A stretch of 64,000 bases of DNA from Nostoc sp. WHI (GCF_015714725.1 NZ_WBKM01000219.1:1-64000), one strand, 5' to 3'; shown: positions 17,531-27,040, counted from the first letter of the stretch. Notes: generated by a model from the sequence alone, not told the origin. A program made the numbers and translations.

Positions 17531-18169
17531 GTGTCTGTAGGTATTCTCGGCACCAAGCTGGGCATGACCCAAATATTTGACGAAGCAGGAGTAGCCATTC
17601 CTGTGACTGTCGTTCAAGCAGGGCCATGCACCGTTACACAAGTTAAAACGAAACAAACCGACGGTTACTTTGCCATTCAAGTTGGGTATGGCGAAGTCAA
17701 ACCAAAGGCACTGAACAGACCACTACTGGGTCATTTGGCTAAATCATCTGCCCCAGCATTGCGTCATCTAAATGAATATCACACTGATAATTCTGGCGAT
17801 TATGCTTTAGGTCAACAGATTAAAGCAGATATTTTTAGTGCAGGTCAAATTGTAGATGTAATCGGCACAAGCATCGGGCGCGGCTTTGCGGGTAACCAGA
17901 AGCGCAACAACTTTGCTCGGGGGCCCATGTCACACGGTTCCAAAAACCACAAAGCACCCGGTTCTATTGGTGCTGGTACAACACCAGGTCGTGTTTATCC
18001 AGGTAAGCGGATGGCAGGGCGTTTAGGTGGGAAACGCATTACAATCCGCAAGCTGACCATAGTGCGAGTTGACCTAGAACGGAACTTATTACTAATTAAG
18101 GGAGCCATTCCTGGTAAACCGGGTGCATTAGTAAGTGTTGTGCCTGCAACGATAGTGGGTAGTCATTAG
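17531..18169 (+). CDS. rplC: 50S ribosomal protein L3
   Basis: L3 is an early-assembly 23S rRNA binder whose long loop reaches the peptidyl transferase centre. The 212-residue sequence begins [14 protein letters not shown] and has the L3 signature region ([20 protein letters not shown], then [20 protein letters not shown]) at ~117-165. GTG start with GGAGAACC spacing. It heads the operon; rpsJ, first in E. coli S10 operons, is absent, as is usual in cyanobacteria. The stop codon TAG at 18167-18169 is itself part of a GTCATTAGTC heptamer array. Confidence 0.98.
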   Translation: MSVGILGTKLGMTQIFDEAGVAIPVTVVQAGPCTVTQVKTKQTDGYFAIQVGYGEVKPKALNRPLLGHLAKSSAPALRHLNEYHTDNSGDYALGQQIKADIFSAGQIVDVIGTSIGRGFAGNQKRNNFARGPMSHGSKNHKAPGSIGAGTTPGRVYPGKRMAGRLGGKRITIRKLTIVRVDLERNLLLIKGAIPGKPGALVSVVPATIVGSH

Positions 18170-18275
18170 TCAGTAGTCATCAGTCAGTAGTCATTGGTCA
18201 TTAGTGAATAACAAAGGACAACTGACAAAGGACAAATAACAAATGACAAAGGACAAATGACAAAGGACAGATAAC
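18161..18275. repeat. Inverted-arm heptamer array between rplC and rplD
   Basis: The left arm holds about seven GTCATTA-like units (with GTCAGTA and GTCATCA variants), then a GTGAATAAC loop, then about nine complementary units (AAAGGAC, AACTGAC, AAATGAC). The left arm contains the rplC stop codon, and the right arm ends about 5 bp before the rplD ATG. Confidence 0.93.
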
Positions 18276-18279
18276 AAAA

Positions 18280-18918
18280 ATGGTTGAAAGCGTAGTTAAA
18301 AATTGGCAAGGAGAGCAGGTTGGCGAGACGACCTTCGAGTTGCGCGTTGCCAAGGAAGAAACAGCGTCTCATATTGTGCACCGCGCTTTAGTACGGCAAT
18401 TGACCAATGCTCGTCAAGGAAATGCCAGTACCAAAACTCGGGCCGAAGTCAGAGGTGGCGGTCGTAAACCTTGGCGACAAAAAGGTACTGGTCGCGCTCG
18501 TGCGGGGTCTATTCGTTCACCACTGTGGCGTGGTGGTGGTGTGATCTTTGGGCCAAAGCCTAGAGAATTCAACCTCAAGTTGAACCGCAAAGAGCGACGT
18601 TTAGCACTGCGAACAGCGTTTGTCAGCCGCATTGACGACTTGATTGTAGTACAAGAATTTAGCACCGAGCTATCTCGCCCCAAGACTAAAGAATTAGTGG
18701 CAGCCCTTGCCCGTTGGGGAGTAGTACCAGAAAGCAAGTCACTGTTAATTTTGTCTGAGATTGCGGATACAGATAACGTTTATTTGTCAGCCCGCAATAT
18801 TGAAAATTTAAAACTAATTGCAGCCGACCAGCTAAATGTTTTTGATTTACTGCACGCTGACAAAATTGTAGTTACGGCATCAGCCTTAGAAAAAATTCAG
18901 GAGGTCTACAGTGCCTAG
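18280..18918 (+). CDS. rplD: 50S ribosomal protein L4
   Basis: L4 binds 23S rRNA domain I and lines the exit tunnel through an extended loop. In other bacteria it also represses its own operon. The 212 residues include the loop [18 protein letters not shown] and [16 protein letters not shown] at ~62-97. Length is normal. The start is preceded by a heptamer array rather than a clear Shine-Dalgarno sequence (nearest AAAGGA is ~14 bp away). It overlaps rplW by 8 bp. Confidence 0.98.
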   Translation: MVESVVKNWQGEQVGETTFELRVAKEETASHIVHRALVRQLTNARQGNASTKTRAEVRGGGRKPWRQKGTGRARAGSIRSPLWRGGGVIFGPKPREFNLKLNRKERRLALRTAFVSRIDDLIVVQEFSTELSRPKTKELVAALARWGVVPESKSLLILSEIADTDNVYLSARNIENLKLIAADQLNVFDLLHADKIVVTASALEKIQEVYSA

Positions 18919-19225
18919 CTTTGACCCCCGTGATCTTGCCGACTTAGTGCGTCGCCCAATTGTCACCGAGAAAGCGACCATTTTAATGGAGCAGAATAAG
19001 TACACCTTTGAAGTAATTCCAAAGGCATCTAAGCCTGAAATCAAGGCTGCGATCGAAGACTTGTTTCAGGTCAAGGTTGTAAAGGTGAACACCATCCTAC
19101 CACCGCGTAAAAAGCGGCGCGTTGGTAAATTTATTGGTTATAAGCCCCAATACAAGCGAGCCATTGTTACCGTCGCACCTGGTGATGAAGACAAGATTAG
19201 ACAAGTTCTATTCCCAGATGTCTAG
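18911..19225 (+). CDS. rplW: 50S ribosomal protein L23
   Basis: L23 sits at the tunnel exit and docks trigger factor and SRP. The 104-residue product has the expected [12 protein letters not shown] start region and the [26 protein letters not shown] core. GTG 18911 is chosen because of the strong AGGAGGT at 18899-18905. The gene overlaps the end of rplD, implying coupled translation. Confidence 0.97.
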   Translation: MPSFDPRDLADLVRRPIVTEKATILMEQNKYTFEVIPKASKPEIKAAIEDLFQVKVVKVNTILPPRKKRRVGKFIGYKPQYKRAIVTVAPGDEDKIRQVLFPDV

Positions 19226-19227
19226 AA

Positions 19228-19325
19228 AAGTTATGAGTTAGGAGTTAAGAGTTATGAGTTAGTACGCTCAAAACTCAGCACTCAAAATTTCAAACTCAGC
19301 ACTCAGCACTCAGCACTCAGCACTT
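19228..19325. repeat. Inverted-arm heptamer array between rplW and rplB
   Basis: The left arm has GAGTTAT, GAGTTAG and GAGTTAA units starting 3 bp after the rplW stop. The right arm has CTCAAAA units followed by four CAGCACT units, ending a few bases before the rplB ATG. The AACTC and GAGTT cores are complementary. Confidence 0.88.
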
Positions 19326-19331
19326 AAAAAT

Positions 19332-20195
19332 ATGGGTACTCGTTCTTATCGCCCTTATACCCCCAGCACTCGCCAAGTTACAATCTCTGACTTTGCGGAA
19401 ATTACAAAAACCGAGCCAGAGAAATCTTTAACAACCTCAAAGCATCGCGCCAAAGGTCGGAATAATCGCGGGCGGATTACTAGTCGTCGCCGGGGTGGCG
19501 GACACAAACAACTTTATCGGATCATCGATTTTAAAAGGGATAAACATAATATTCCTGCCAAAGTCGCAGCGATTGAATACGATCCTAATCGCAATGCTCG
19601 AATTGCTCTTTTGTATTACCAAGACGGCGAAAAACGTTATATCCTCCATCCCAATGGGTTGAAAGTTGGAACAATAGTTATTTCTGGGACTGATTCTCCC
19701 TTTGAAGATGGTAATGCCTTACCGCTTTGGAAGATTCCCTTGGGTACTAGTGTTCACAACGTAGAATTCACTCCTGGTAAAGGTGGTCAAATTGTCCGTG
19801 CTGCTGGTGCTAGCGCCCAAGTTGTTGCAAAAGAAGGTAATTATGTAACTCTCAAGTTGCCTTCTGGAGAAGTCCGCTTGATTCGGCGCGAGTGCTACGC
19901 CACTATTGGGCAAGTAGGCAACACCGATGCGAGAAACCTAAGTGCAGGTAAAGCCGGGCGCAATCGCTGGAAAGGTCGCCGTCCTAAGGTTAGAGGTAGC
20001 GTCATGAACCCAGTTGATCACCCACATGGTGGTGGTGAAGGTAGGGCACCTATCGGTAGGTCTGGGCCTGTAACACCTTGGGGTAAACCCACATTGGGTG
20101 CGAAGACACGTAATCGCAAGAAACTCAGCAGCAAATTGATTGTACGTCGTCGCCGTAAGTCTTCTAAACGCGGTCGCGGTGGTCGTGAATCATAG
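19332..20195 (+). CDS. rplB: 50S ribosomal protein L2
   Basis: L2 is a core 23S rRNA-binding protein needed for subunit joining and peptidyl transferase activity. The 287-residue protein shows [21 protein letters not shown] near 43-63 and the highly conserved [18 protein letters not shown] near 226-243, then a very basic tail ([13 protein letters not shown]). Start ATG follows a CAGCACT heptamer array with no strong ribosome binding site. Confidence 0.98.
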   Translation: MGTRSYRPYTPSTRQVTISDFAEITKTEPEKSLTTSKHRAKGRNNRGRITSRRRGGGHKQLYRIIDFKRDKHNIPAKVAAIEYDPNRNARIALLYYQDGEKRYILHPNGLKVGTIVISGTDSPFEDGNALPLWKIPLGTSVHNVEFTPGKGGQIVRAAGASAQVVAKEGNYVTLKLPSGEVRLIRRECYATIGQVGNTDARNLSAGKAGRNRWKGRRPKVRGSVMNPVDHPHGGGEGRAPIGRSGPVTPWGKPTLGAKTRNRKKLSSKLIVRRRRKSSKRGRGGRES

Positions 20196-20349
20196 AATTT
20201 TAGATTTTAGATTTTGGATTTTAGATTGGGGTCTACTTGTGAACATTGAAAATTTGTGAAACTTGATTAAGACACCTAATTATCCAAAATCGGAAATTTT
20301 AAATCCTAATTCCAAAATCCAAAATCCAAAATCCAAAATCCAAAATTGA
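20192..20349. repeat. Inverted-arm heptamer array between rplB and rpsS
   Basis: Left arm (20196-20229): GATTTTA and GATTTTG units directly after the rplB stop. Right arm (20302-20349): five CCAAAAT units ending about 6 bp before the rpsS ATG. The arms are complementary (ATTTTGG with CCAAAAT). About 70 bp of AT-rich loop separates them. Confidence 0.92.
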
Positions 20350-20352
20350 ACT

Positions 20353-20631
20353 ATGGGTCGTTCTCTAAAAAAAGGTCCTTTCGTTGCGGATCATCTCCTT
20401 AAGAAAATTGAAAAGCTCAACGACAGCAACAGAAAAGAAGTTATAAAAACTTGGTCACGAGCTTCGACGATTTTGCCCTTAATGGTAGGTCATACGATCG
20501 CTGTTCACAACGGACGGCAACACGTTCCAGTTTTTGTAAATGAACAGATGGTAGGACACAAGTTGGGGGAATTTTCGCCAACACGTACCTACAGGGGTCA
20601 TGGAAAAAGCGATAAAAAAGCAGGTAGGTAG
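20353..20631 (+). CDS. rpsS: 30S ribosomal protein S19
   Basis: S19 binds 16S rRNA in the head with S13, near the A and P sites. The 92-residue product begins [23 protein letters not shown] and holds [23 protein letters not shown] and [16 protein letters not shown], all standard. The stop codon TAG lies in GGTAGTCGTTAG, the first unit of the next heptamer array. No clear Shine-Dalgarno sequence lies before the ATG. Confidence 0.98.
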   Translation: MGRSLKKGPFVADHLLKKIEKLNDSNRKEVIKTWSRASTILPLMVGHTIAVHNGRQHVPVFVNEQMVGHKLGEFSPTRTYRGHGKSDKKAGR

Positions 20632-20700
20632 TCGTTAGTCATGAAGTCATTAGTCATTAGCTAAAGACAAGTGACAAATGATCAATGACAAATGACAAAA
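20628..20700. repeat. Inverted-arm heptamer array between rpsS and rplV
   Basis: The left arm of GTCGTTA, GTCATGAA and GTCATTA units includes the rpsS stop. The GCTAAAGAC loop is followed by AAGTGAC, AAATGAT, CAATGAC and AAATGAC units. The array ends just before TTGGAGAAAATT, which is the rplV ribosome binding site. Confidence 0.9.
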
Positions 20701-20712
20701 TTGGAGAAAATT

Positions 20713-21069
20713 ATGGCTAATGATACTACTGAAGTAAAGGCGATCGCTCGTTTTATCCGCATCTCGGCCTACAAAGTGCGTCGCGTACTCGATCAAATCC
20801 GGGGGCGATCGTACCGAGAAGCGCTAATCATCCTGGAATTCATGCCTTATCGCGCCACTGAACCCATATTGAAGGTTCTCAGAAGCGCTGCTGCTAATGC
20901 CGAACACAACGCTGGGTTAGATCGGACTCAATTAGTAATTACTCAAGCTTATGCCGATCAAGGCCCGCCGTTGAAGCGGTTCCAGCCACGGGCGCAAGGT
21001 CGAGCTTACCAAATTCGCAAGCCAACGTGTCATATTACTGTGGCTGTTGCAGCCGCCCCAGAAAAATAA
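20713..21069 (+). CDS. rplV: 50S ribosomal protein L22
   Basis: L22 spans the large subunit and its long hairpin lines the exit tunnel; changes there can affect macrolide sensitivity. The 118-residue product begins [32 protein letters not shown] start at 20713 rather than at an upstream ATG (20692) because GGAGAAAATT precedes it and the extra seven codons come from heptamer repeat DNA. It shows the AEHNAGLD and [18 protein letters not shown] motifs. It lies 54 bp before rpsC. Confidence 0.97.
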   Translation: MANDTTEVKAIARFIRISAYKVRRVLDQIRGRSYREALIILEFMPYRATEPILKVLRSAAANAEHNAGLDRTQLVITQAYADQGPPLKRFQPRAQGRAYQIRKPTCHITVAVAAAPEK

Positions 21070-21122
21070 GCTTTTTTACACGAATAAATTGCGTAAAGTA
21101 AGAAATTTTAGAGGAAGTATTC

Positions 21123-21905
21123 GTGGGACAGAAGATTCATCCAGTTGGTTTTCGCCTGGGTATTACACATGAACATCAATCCCGTTGGTTTGCTGTTGCT
21201 CATCGCTATCCAGAACTTTTACAAGAAGACTACAAACTCCGGCAATATATAGAACAAAAGCTGGGTAGACTTGCTCAAAACAACGCCGGAATTTCCGAGG
21301 TGCGGATTGAGCGCAAAGCCGACCAAATCGACTTAGAAGTACGCACAGCGAGACCAGGCGTAGTCGTGGGACGTGGTGGGCAAGGCATCGAATCCTTACG
21401 TACCGGACTCCAAGGACTCTTGGGTAGTAATCGCCAAATTCGCATTAACGTGGTTGAAATCCAACGAGTTGATGCTGATGCCTACCTGATTGCCGAATAC
21501 ATTGCTCAACAATTGGAACGCCGGGTTTCCTTTCGGCGGGTAGTGCGACAATCGATTCAGCGTGCCCAACGCGCTGGTGTCCAAGGAATTAAAATCCAAG
21601 TCAGCGGCCGGCTCAACGGTGCGGAAATTGCCCGGACAGAGTGGACTCGTGAAGGTAGAGTTCCTTTACATACTTTGCGGGCTGACATTGACTACTCTTA
21701 TTGCACGGCAAAAACTGTTTACGGCATTCTGGGCATCAAGGTATGGGTGTTTAAGGGAGAAATTATCCCTGGACAGGAAGCAATTGCGCCACCACCCGCA
21801 AGTCGTGATCGCGATCGCGATCCCCGCGATCGGGAACGTGAACCCCGTCGTCGTCAACAACAGCGTCGTCGCCAGCAATTTGAAGACCGATCAAATGAAG
21901 GATAA
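21123..21905 (+). CDS. rpsC: 30S ribosomal protein S3 with extended basic/acidic tail
   Basis: S3 lies at the mRNA entry of the 30S subunit. GTG start, preceded by GAGGAAGT. The 260-residue protein has a type II KH domain with [11 protein letters not shown] near 83-93 and the C-terminal domain [14 protein letters not shown] near 160-173. After ~residue 222 an extra tail of alternating Arg/Asp/Glu then Arg/Gln appears ([14 protein letters not shown]), encoded by overlapping HIP1-like GCGATCGC sites at 21806-21832. S3 from many bacteria ends before this point, so the tail looks like a lineage-specific addition. Confidence 0.97.
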   Translation: MGQKIHPVGFRLGITHEHQSRWFAVAHRYPELLQEDYKLRQYIEQKLGRLAQNNAGISEVRIERKADQIDLEVRTARPGVVVGRGGQGIESLRTGLQGLLGSNRQIRINVVEIQRVDADAYLIAEYIAQQLERRVSFRRVVRQSIQRAQRAGVQGIKIQVSGRLNGAEIARTEWTREGRVPLHTLRADIDYSYCTAKTVYGILGIKVWVFKGEIIPGQEAIAPPPASRDRDRDPRDREREPRRRQQQRRRQQFEDRSNEG

Positions 21906-21907
21906 AA

Positions 21908-21980
21908 AGGGAATGGGGCATGGCGCATGGGGCATAGAGAATTGACAATGCCCAATGCCCAATGCCCAATGCCCAATGCC
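21908..21980. repeat. Inverted-arm heptamer array between rpsC and rplP
   Basis: The left arm (GGGAATGGGGCATGGCGCATGGGGCAT) starts within 5 bp of the rpsC stop. A GAGAATTGAC loop follows, then about five ATGCCCA units. GGGGCAT and ATGCCCA are complementary over most positions. The right arm ends about 20 bp before the rplP ATG. Confidence 0.85.
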
Positions 21981-21999
21981 CAGTACCTAGTACCCAATC

Positions 22000-22425
22000 A
22001 TGTTAAGCCCTAGAAGAACTAAATTCCGCAAACAACAGCGCGGACGGATGGAGGGACTAGCCACCCGTGGCAGCACCCTAAACTTCGGTGATTTTGCACT
22101 CCAAGCGCAAGAACCTGCTTGGATTACCGCCCGGCAAATCGAGGCTTCTCGTCGGGCAATGACTCGTTATATTCGTCGGGGTGGACAAATCTGGATTCGG
22201 ATTTTTCCTGATAAACCTGTAACCATGCGTCCTGCTGAAACCCGGATGGGTTCCGGTAAAGGTAATCCAGAGTTTTGGGTAGCTGTAGTCAAGCCAGGGC
22301 GAATTTTGTTTGAAATCGGTGGAGTTACTGAAGAAATCGCGCGTGAAGCAATGCGCTTGGCTTCATTTAAGCTGCCCATAAAAACCAAGTTTATTATCCG
22401 CCCTCAACCACAGGAGCAGGAGTAG
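22000..22425 (+). CDS. rplP: 50S ribosomal protein L16
   Basis: L16 binds 5S/23S rRNA near the A-site tRNA. The 141-residue product begins [24 protein letters not shown] and shows [30 protein letters not shown] and [20 protein letters not shown], all conserved. No Shine-Dalgarno sequence is evident: the preceding DNA is heptamer array plus CCTAGTACCCAATC. It is followed by rpmC after 3 bp. Confidence 0.98.
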   Translation: MLSPRRTKFRKQQRGRMEGLATRGSTLNFGDFALQAQEPAWITARQIEASRRAMTRYIRRGGQIWIRIFPDKPVTMRPAETRMGSGKGNPEFWVAVVKPGRILFEIGGVTEEIAREAMRLASFKLPIKTKFIIRPQPQEQE

Positions 22426-22428
22426 CTT

Positions 22429-22656
22429 ATGCCTCTTCCCAAAATGTCAGAAGCTAGAGAATTAAGTGACGATAAACTCTCTGAGGAAATTGTCGCTATC
22501 AAAAGACAACTATTTCAGTTGCGCTTACAAAAAGCCACTAGACAACTAGAAAAGCCCCATCAGTTCAGGCAGATGCGCCACCGCCTAGCCCAATTGCTGA
22601 CGCTAGAAACAGAACGTAAACGGGCAGCAAGTCAATTGGCTAAAGAAGAAAAGTAG
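22429..22656 (+). CDS. rpmC: 50S ribosomal protein L29
   Basis: L29 is a small two-helix protein at the tunnel exit next to L23. The 75-residue product has the expected ELSDDKLSEEIVAIKRQLFQLRLQKATRQLEKPHQFRQ helical hairpin. It begins 3 bp after rplP with CAGGAGCAGGAG as ribosome binding site, so translation is coupled. The C-terminus (TERKRAASQLAKEEK) is slightly longer than in E. coli. Confidence 0.96.
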   Translation: MPLPKMSEARELSDDKLSEEIVAIKRQLFQLRLQKATRQLEKPHQFRQMRHRLAQLLTLETERKRAASQLAKEEK

Positions 22657-22662
22657 GAGATT

Positions 22663-22911
22663 ATGGCAGTAAAAGAACGAGTTGGCTTGGTAGTGAGCGA
22701 TAAAATGCAAAAAACTGTGGTAGTTGCCATAGAAAACCGCGCTCCTCACCCCAAGTACGGCAAGATTGTAGTCAACACCCAACGATATAAAGTTCACGAC
22801 GAAGAAAATCAGTGTAAAGTAGGCGATCGCGTTCGCATTCAGGAAACTAGACCCCTGAGTAAAACCAAGCGCTGGAAAGTCACAGAAGTCCTCAACGTCA
22901 AACCTGCTTAA
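22663..22911 (+). CDS. rpsQ: 30S ribosomal protein S17
   Basis: S17 is an OB-fold primary binder of 16S rRNA. The 82-residue protein begins [24 protein letters not shown], with [38 protein letters not shown] as expected. It starts 6 bp after rpmC with GTAGGAGATT as ribosome binding site. Normal length. Confidence 0.98.
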   Translation: MAVKERVGLVVSDKMQKTVVVAIENRAPHPKYGKIVVNTQRYKVHDEENQCKVGDRVRIQETRPLSKTKRWKVTEVLNVKPA

Positions 22912-22957
22912 ACCTCATCGTTGTTAGTTTCTAACAACATTACAAGGGAGAATAATT

Positions 22958-23326
22958 GTGATTCAACCCCAGACTTACCTGAATGTCGCAGATAATAGCG
23001 GCGCCCGTAAACTAATGTGCATCCGCATCTTAGGTGGAGGCAACCGCCGTTATGGTTTTATCGGTGATAAAATTATCGCCGTTGTCAAAGATGCTACACC
23101 CAACATGGCTGTAAAAAAGTCTGATGTCGTGGAAGCAGTAATTGTCCGAACTCGCAAAGCTGTATCTCGTGACAGTGGCATGAGTATTCGCTTTGATGAT
23201 AATGCTGCTGTGATCATCAACAAAGACGGTAATCCTAGAGGCACACGGGTTTTTGGCCCAGTTGCACGGGAACTGCGCGATAAAAACTTTACCAAAATTG
23301 TTTCTCTGGCTCCGGAGGTGCTTTAA
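22958..23326 (+). CDS. rplN: 50S ribosomal protein L14
   Basis: L14 is an interface protein of the 50S subunit and the docking point of RsfS, whose gene is also in this window (52167). The 122-residue product begins with GTG at 22958 (AAGGGAGAAT before it) and has [23 protein letters not shown] and the VRTRK and [16 protein letters not shown] motifs. The stop TAA shares one base with the rplX ATG. Confidence 0.98.
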   Translation: MIQPQTYLNVADNSGARKLMCIRILGGGNRRYGFIGDKIIAVVKDATPNMAVKKSDVVEAVIVRTRKAVSRDSGMSIRFDDNAAVIINKDGNPRGTRVFGPVARELRDKNFTKIVSLAPEVL

Positions 23327-23679
23327 TGGCAACCAAACAGGGTACGCCCAAAGTATTCCATAAAATGCACGTCAAAACTGGCGACACTGTGCAAGTGATT
23401 GCTGGCAAAGACAAAGGAAAAGTTGGCGAAATTACTCAGGCACTTCCCCAACTGAGTAAAGTGATCGTCAAAGGTGTCAACATTAAAACCAAGCACGTCA
23501 AACCCCAGCAAGAAGGGGAATCAGGGCGAATTATTACCCAAGAATTCCCGATTCATAGCTCCAACGTCATGCTTTATTCCACCAAGCAAAACGTTGCCAG
23601 TCGTGTTTGTTATACCTTTACTTCAGAAGGCAAAAAAGTCAGAAAACTCAAGAAAACTGGCGAGATTCTGGATAAATAA
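23326..23679 (+). CDS. rplX: 50S ribosomal protein L24
   Basis: L24 starts 50S assembly by binding the 5' end of 23S rRNA. The 117-residue product contains the KOW motif [22 protein letters not shown] near 15-36 and [20 protein letters not shown]. It overlaps rplN by one base (TAATG), and CGGAGGTG provides the ribosome binding site. An array of CCAAAAT-type repeats follows the stop. Confidence 0.97.
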   Translation: MATKQGTPKVFHKMHVKTGDTVQVIAGKDKGKVGEITQALPQLSKVIVKGVNIKTKHVKPQQEGESGRIITQEFPIHSSNVMLYSTKQNVASRVCYTFTSEGKKVRKLKKTGEILDK

Positions 23680-23689
23680 GAATTAGCCA

Positions 23690-23748
23690 ATTTGAAATTT
23701 TAGATTTTAAATTTAATCCAAAATCCAAAATCTAAAATCCAAAATTAA
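23690..23748. repeat. Inverted-arm heptamer array between rplX and rplE
   Basis: AAATTTTAGATTTTAAATTT forms the left arm, about 12 bp after the rplX stop. AATCCAAAATCCAAAATC and two more units form the right arm. The arms are complementary in the ATTTTAGATTTT core. A separate GTTCCCTGACCAAGCCCAGGG segment lies before rplE. Confidence 0.87.
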
Positions 23749-23789
23749 AGGTTCCCTGACCAAGCCCAGGGATATCAGGACAAAAAACT

Positions 23790-24338
23790 ATGGCGACAAC
23801 AAGACTCAAAAGCTTATATCAAGAGACAATCGTCCCCAAACTGATCAATCAGTTTCAATATACCAACGTTCATCAAGTACCGAAGTTGATCAAGGTTACG
23901 ATTAACCGAGGTTTAGGGGAAGCAGCTCAAAATGCGAAGTCACTAGAGGCATCCATCAATGAAATTGCCTTGGTAACAGGTCAAAAACCAGTGGTGACAC
24001 GGGCGAAAAAGGCGATCGCTGGCTTTAAGATTCGTCAAGGAATGCCAGTTGGGATCATGGTTACCCTGAGAGCCGAACGGATGTATGCCTTTTTTGACCG
24101 ACTTGTTAGCCTTTCATTACCCAGAATTCGAGACTTTCGCGGCGTTAGCCCTAAAAGCTTTGACGGACGCGGGAATTATACTCTGGGTGTGAGAGAACAG
24201 CTAATTTTTCCAGAAGTCGAGTACGACAGCATCGATCAAGTGCGTGGGATGGATATTTCCATCATCACCACAGCAAAAAACGACGAAGAGGGACGCGCCT
24301 TACTCAAAGAATTAGGAATGCCCTTTCGCGATCAATAA
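23790..24338 (+). CDS. rplE: 50S ribosomal protein L5
   Basis: L5 binds 5S rRNA in the central protuberance. The 182-residue protein has [51 protein letters not shown] and the [18 protein letters not shown] signature. Complete and of normal length. It starts 111 bp after rplX, beyond a heptamer array and a TATCAGGACAAAAAACT leader that supplies AGGA. Confidence 0.98.
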   Translation: MATTRLKSLYQETIVPKLINQFQYTNVHQVPKLIKVTINRGLGEAAQNAKSLEASINEIALVTGQKPVVTRAKKAIAGFKIRQGMPVGIMVTLRAERMYAFFDRLVSLSLPRIRDFRGVSPKSFDGRGNYTLGVREQLIFPEVEYDSIDQVRGMDISIITTAKNDEEGRALLKELGMPFRDQ

Positions 24339-24358
24339 GTTCATCTATAGAGGGAACG

Positions 24359-24760
24359 ATGGCGGCTAACGACACAATTGCAGATATGCTGACGCGCATC
24401 CGCAATGCCAACCTGGCGCGGCATCAAACTACACAAGTGCCAGCTACAAAAATGACCCGGAGTATTGCCAAAGTACTACGGGAGGAAGGCTTTATTGCTG
24501 AAATCGAAGAAGCAGAAGAAGGGGTAAAACACAATCTAGTGATTTCCCTGAAATACAAGGGTAAAAACCGTCAGCCTCTGATCACCGCCTTAAAGCGGGT
24601 GAGTAAGCCTGGCTTGCGTGTTTACTCCAATCGAAAAGAATTACCAAGGGTACTAGGCGGCATTGGCATTGCCATTATTTCTACATCCAGTGGCATTATG
24701 ACTGACCGCGAAGCGCGGCGTCAGAACTTGGGTGGCGAAGTGCTTTGTTACGTTTGGTAG
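24359..24760 (+). CDS. rpsH: 30S ribosomal protein S8
   Basis: S8 is a primary 16S rRNA binder of the central domain; in E. coli it represses the spc operon. The 133 residues begin [23 protein letters not shown] and end with the typical [26 protein letters not shown]. Ribosome binding site AGAGGGAACG. The stop TAG is directly followed by TCATTGG, the first unit of a heptamer array. Confidence 0.98.
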   Translation: MAANDTIADMLTRIRNANLARHQTTQVPATKMTRSIAKVLREEGFIAEIEEAEEGVKHNLVISLKYKGKNRQPLITALKRVSKPGLRVYSNRKELPRVLGGIGIAIISTSSGIMTDREARRQNLGGEVLCYVW

Positions 24761-24830
24761 TCATTGGTCATTAGTCATTTGTCATTAGTGAAAGACAAAG
24801 GACAAAGGACAAATAACAAAGGACAAAAAG
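24758..24830. repeat. Inverted-arm heptamer array between rpsH and rplF
   Basis: Four GTCATT(A/G/T)G units begin at the rpsH stop, then a TGAAAGAC loop, then AAAGGAC and AAATAAC units reaching to 3 bp before the rplF ATG. An open frame starting at 24764 reads through the array into rplF, but its first 23 codons are repeat-derived. Confidence 0.92.
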
Positions 24831-24832
24831 TC

Positions 24833-25381
24833 ATGTCTCGTATTGGTAAACGTCCAATTACTATTCCCGCCAAAGTCCAAGTGGCGATCGATGGTGCAAA
24901 TGTTGTGGTGAAAGGGCCCAAAGGAGAACTTTCTCGCACTCTCACACCTAATGTCTCACTCTCTCAAGAGGGAGAAATATTACACGTAACCCGTCGGGAT
25001 GAAACTCGTACCTCAAAGCAACTGCACGGCTTGAGCCGCACTTTAGTTGCCAACATGGTCGAGGGAGTTTCCCAAGGTTTTCAGCGCCGTTTAGAAATTC
25101 AAGGTGTTGGTTACAGGGCACAAGTTCAAGGTCGTAACCTAGTTTTGAATATGGGTTATAGCCATCAGGTGCAAATTGAACCACCAGAAGGAATTCAGTT
25201 TGCCGTAGAAGGTACCACTAACGTCATTGTCAGTGGCTATGACAAAGAAATTGTCGGCAATACAGCCGCCAAAATTCGTGCCGTTCGTCCACCAGAACCT
25301 TACAAAGGTAAAGGCATTCGCTATGCCGGTGAAGTGGTCAGACGGAAAGCTGGTAAGACTGGTAAGGGTGGTAAGAAGTAG
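24833..25381 (+). CDS. rplF: 50S ribosomal protein L6
   Basis: L6 lies at the base of the L7/L12 stalk near the factor-binding site. I start at ATG 24833 ([21 protein letters not shown]), giving 182 residues, the usual length. The frame is open further upstream only through heptamer repeats. Motifs include the repeated beta domains and the C-terminal [24 protein letters not shown]. The only ribosome-binding candidate is GGAC of the last AAAGGAC unit. It is followed 2 bp later by rplR. Confidence 0.97.
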   Translation: MSRIGKRPITIPAKVQVAIDGANVVVKGPKGELSRTLTPNVSLSQEGEILHVTRRDETRTSKQLHGLSRTLVANMVEGVSQGFQRRLEIQGVGYRAQVQGRNLVLNMGYSHQVQIEPPEGIQFAVEGTTNVIVSGYDKEIVGNTAAKIRAVRPPEPYKGKGIRYAGEVVRRKAGKTGKGGKK

Positions 25382-25383
25382 AA

Positions 25384-25746
25384 ATGAAACTTACTCGTAG
25401 AGAATCAAAAAACCGTCGTCATCGACGCGTTCGTGGCAAAGTTATTGGCTCCCCAGAACGTCCGCGTTTAGCGGTATTTCGTTCTAATGAGCATATTTAT
25501 GCCCAGGTGATTGATGATACTCAGCATCAAACCATAGTGGCAGCATCGACTGTAGAACCAGAGTTGAAATCTAGTTTAGCGTCATGTGCAAACCGCGACG
25601 CATCGGTGCAAGTTGGTAAGTTGATCGCAGTGCGATCGCTAGAAAAAGGCATCACCAAAGTAGTTTTTGATCGCGGTGGTAACTTGTATCACGGTCGTGT
25701 CAAAGCCCTAGCTGATGCAGCACGCGAGGCTGGTTTAGATTTCTAA
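25384..25746 (+). CDS. rplR: 50S ribosomal protein L18
   Basis: L18 binds 5S rRNA with L5. The 120-residue product starts [45 protein letters not shown] and ends [26 protein letters not shown], both conserved. It starts 2 bp after rplF, so translation is coupled. The stop is 3 bp before a heptamer array. Confidence 0.98.
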   Translation: MKLTRRESKNRRHRRVRGKVIGSPERPRLAVFRSNEHIYAQVIDDTQHQTIVAASTVEPELKSSLASCANRDASVQVGKLIAVRSLEKGITKVVFDRGGNLYHGRVKALADAAREAGLDF

Positions 25747-25875
25747 AGTCATTAGTCATTAGTCATTAGTCATTGGAAAGATGACAAAAGACAAATGACA
25801 AATGACAACTGACCCTTCGGGTTCGCCAGTTACTCATGGGGGAGACCCCCAAGACCGCACTGGCTCACAAATGAC
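25746..25875. repeat. Heptamer array plus nested hairpin element between rplR and rpsE
   Basis: Four GTCATTA units, a short loop and AAATGAC units (25750-25810) are followed by a nested hairpin. This has ACCC-TTC-GGGT at 25812-25822, outer arms GCCAGT (25825-25830) and ACTGGC (25859-25864), and an inner TGGGGG-AGA-CCCCCA at 25837-25851. The last AAATGAC unit reappears after it (25869), which suggests that the hairpin element inserted into the array. Confidence 0.85.
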
Positions 25876-25895
25876 GTTCACCAGAGCAATAAATT

Positions 25896-26423
25896 ATGGC
25901 AACAGAGCGTAAAAGTAGAACAAAGCGCGCCAAAAAAGAAGAAACCACTTGGCAAGAACGGGTGATCCAAATCCGACGCGTAAGTAAAGTGGTCAAAGGA
26001 GGTAAAAAACTCAGCTTCCGAGCGATCGTTGTCGTTGGTAACGAACGCGGTCAAGTTGGTGTCGGAGTAGGCAAAGCCTCAGATGTAATTGGCGCCGTCA
26101 AAAAAGGCGTAGCTGACGGTAAAAAACACCTCATTGATATCCCAATCACCAAATCCAACTCCATCCCCCATCCCATTGATGGCGTCGGTGGCGGTGCAAA
26201 GGTGATTATGCGTCCGGCCGCACCTGGTACTGGGGTAATCGCTGGTGGTGCTGTGCGAACTGTGTTGGAATTGGCAGGAGTTCGTAACGTATTAGCCAAA
26301 CAACTTGGCTCCAATAATCCGCTCAATAATGCTAGAGCCGCAGTCAATGCCTTATCTACACTGCGTACCCTTTCTGAAGTTGCCGAAGATCGCGGTATTC
26401 CTATTGAAAAACTCTACATCTAA
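25896..26423 (+). CDS. rpsE: 30S ribosomal protein S5
   Basis: S5 lies at the mRNA channel and contributes to decoding accuracy and helicase activity. The 175-residue protein has [31 protein letters not shown] near 20-50 (the S5 dsRBD-like domain) and the C-terminal [32 protein letters not shown]. The start lies behind a 130-bp repeat region. A heptamer array begins 4 bp after the stop. Confidence 0.98.
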   Translation: MATERKSRTKRAKKEETTWQERVIQIRRVSKVVKGGKKLSFRAIVVVGNERGQVGVGVGKASDVIGAVKKGVADGKKHLIDIPITKSNSIPHPIDGVGGGAKVIMRPAAPGTGVIAGGAVRTVLELAGVRNVLAKQLGSNNPLNNARAAVNALSTLRTLSEVAEDRGIPIEKLYI

Positions 26424-26427
26424 TTTA

Positions 26428-26516
26428 GTCATTAGTCATTGGTCATTAGTCATTAGTGAATAACAAAGGACAAATGACAAATGACAAAGGACAAACGACA
26501 AAGGACAAATGACAAC
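26428..26516. repeat. Inverted-arm heptamer array between rpsE and rplO
   Basis: Left arm: four or five GTCATTA or GTCATTG units. Loop: GTGAATAAC. Right arm: about eight AAAGGAC, AAATGAC and AAACGAC units ending 11 bp before the rplO ATG. This is the clearest example of the layout in the window. Confidence 0.94.
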
Positions 26517-26526
26517 TTGATAACTT

Positions 26527-26970
26527 ATGAGAATCAACGATGTTAAGCCGCAAAAAGGCTCAAAGAAACGTAAGAAGCGTGTAGCTAGAGGTATTTCTGC
26601 CGGTCAAGGTGCCAGTGCTGGTCTAGGTATGCGAGGTCAAAAATCTCGTTCTGGTAGTGGGACTCGACCAGGTTTTGAAGGTGGTCAACAGCCATTGTAC
26701 CGCCGCTTACCCAAGCTAAAGGGCTTTCCGATTGTGAATCAGAAGATTTACACTACGATTAATGTAGAGAAGCTAGCCTCCCTTCCCCCTAATACGGAAG
26801 TAACTTTGACCTCCTTGAAAGCAGCAGGTATCCTGACTGCTGCCAAGGGATCATTGAAAATTTTGGGTAATGGGGAATTGAGCATTCCGCTCAACGTTAA
26901 AGCGGCAGCTTTCACAGGTACAGCTCGAAGCAAAATTGAGGCTGCTGGGGGGAGTTGTGAAGTCTTATGA
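26527..26970 (+). CDS. rplO: 50S ribosomal protein L15
   Basis: L15 is a late-assembly 23S rRNA binder. The 147-residue product starts [22 protein letters not shown] and shows the glycine-rich [18 protein letters not shown] and the [19 protein letters not shown] motif. It ends 70 bp before secY in the usual spc-operon order. The upstream DNA is heptamer array, so the ribosome binding site is weak. Confidence 0.98.
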   Translation: MRINDVKPQKGSKKRKKRVARGISAGQGASAGLGMRGQKSRSGSGTRPGFEGGQQPLYRRLPKLKGFPIVNQKIYTTINVEKLASLPPNTEVTLTSLKAAGILTAAKGSLKILGNGELSIPLNVKAAAFTGTARSKIEAAGGSCEVL

Positions 26971-27040
26971 GTGAGCCGGAACAGCGCACTTGCAAGCCAA
27001 CTCGCTGTCAGCGCCTGGTTCACTATAAAGGTAGCACTCT

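Noticed and set aside
24764-24832. N-terminal extension of rplF
   Set aside because: The extra codons are heptamer repeat DNA; the conserved L6 start is ATG 24833.
18161-26516. Repeat arrays as a possible CRISPR
   Set aside because: Units are 7 bp with no unique spacers of constant length and no cas genes; they are tandem heptamers.
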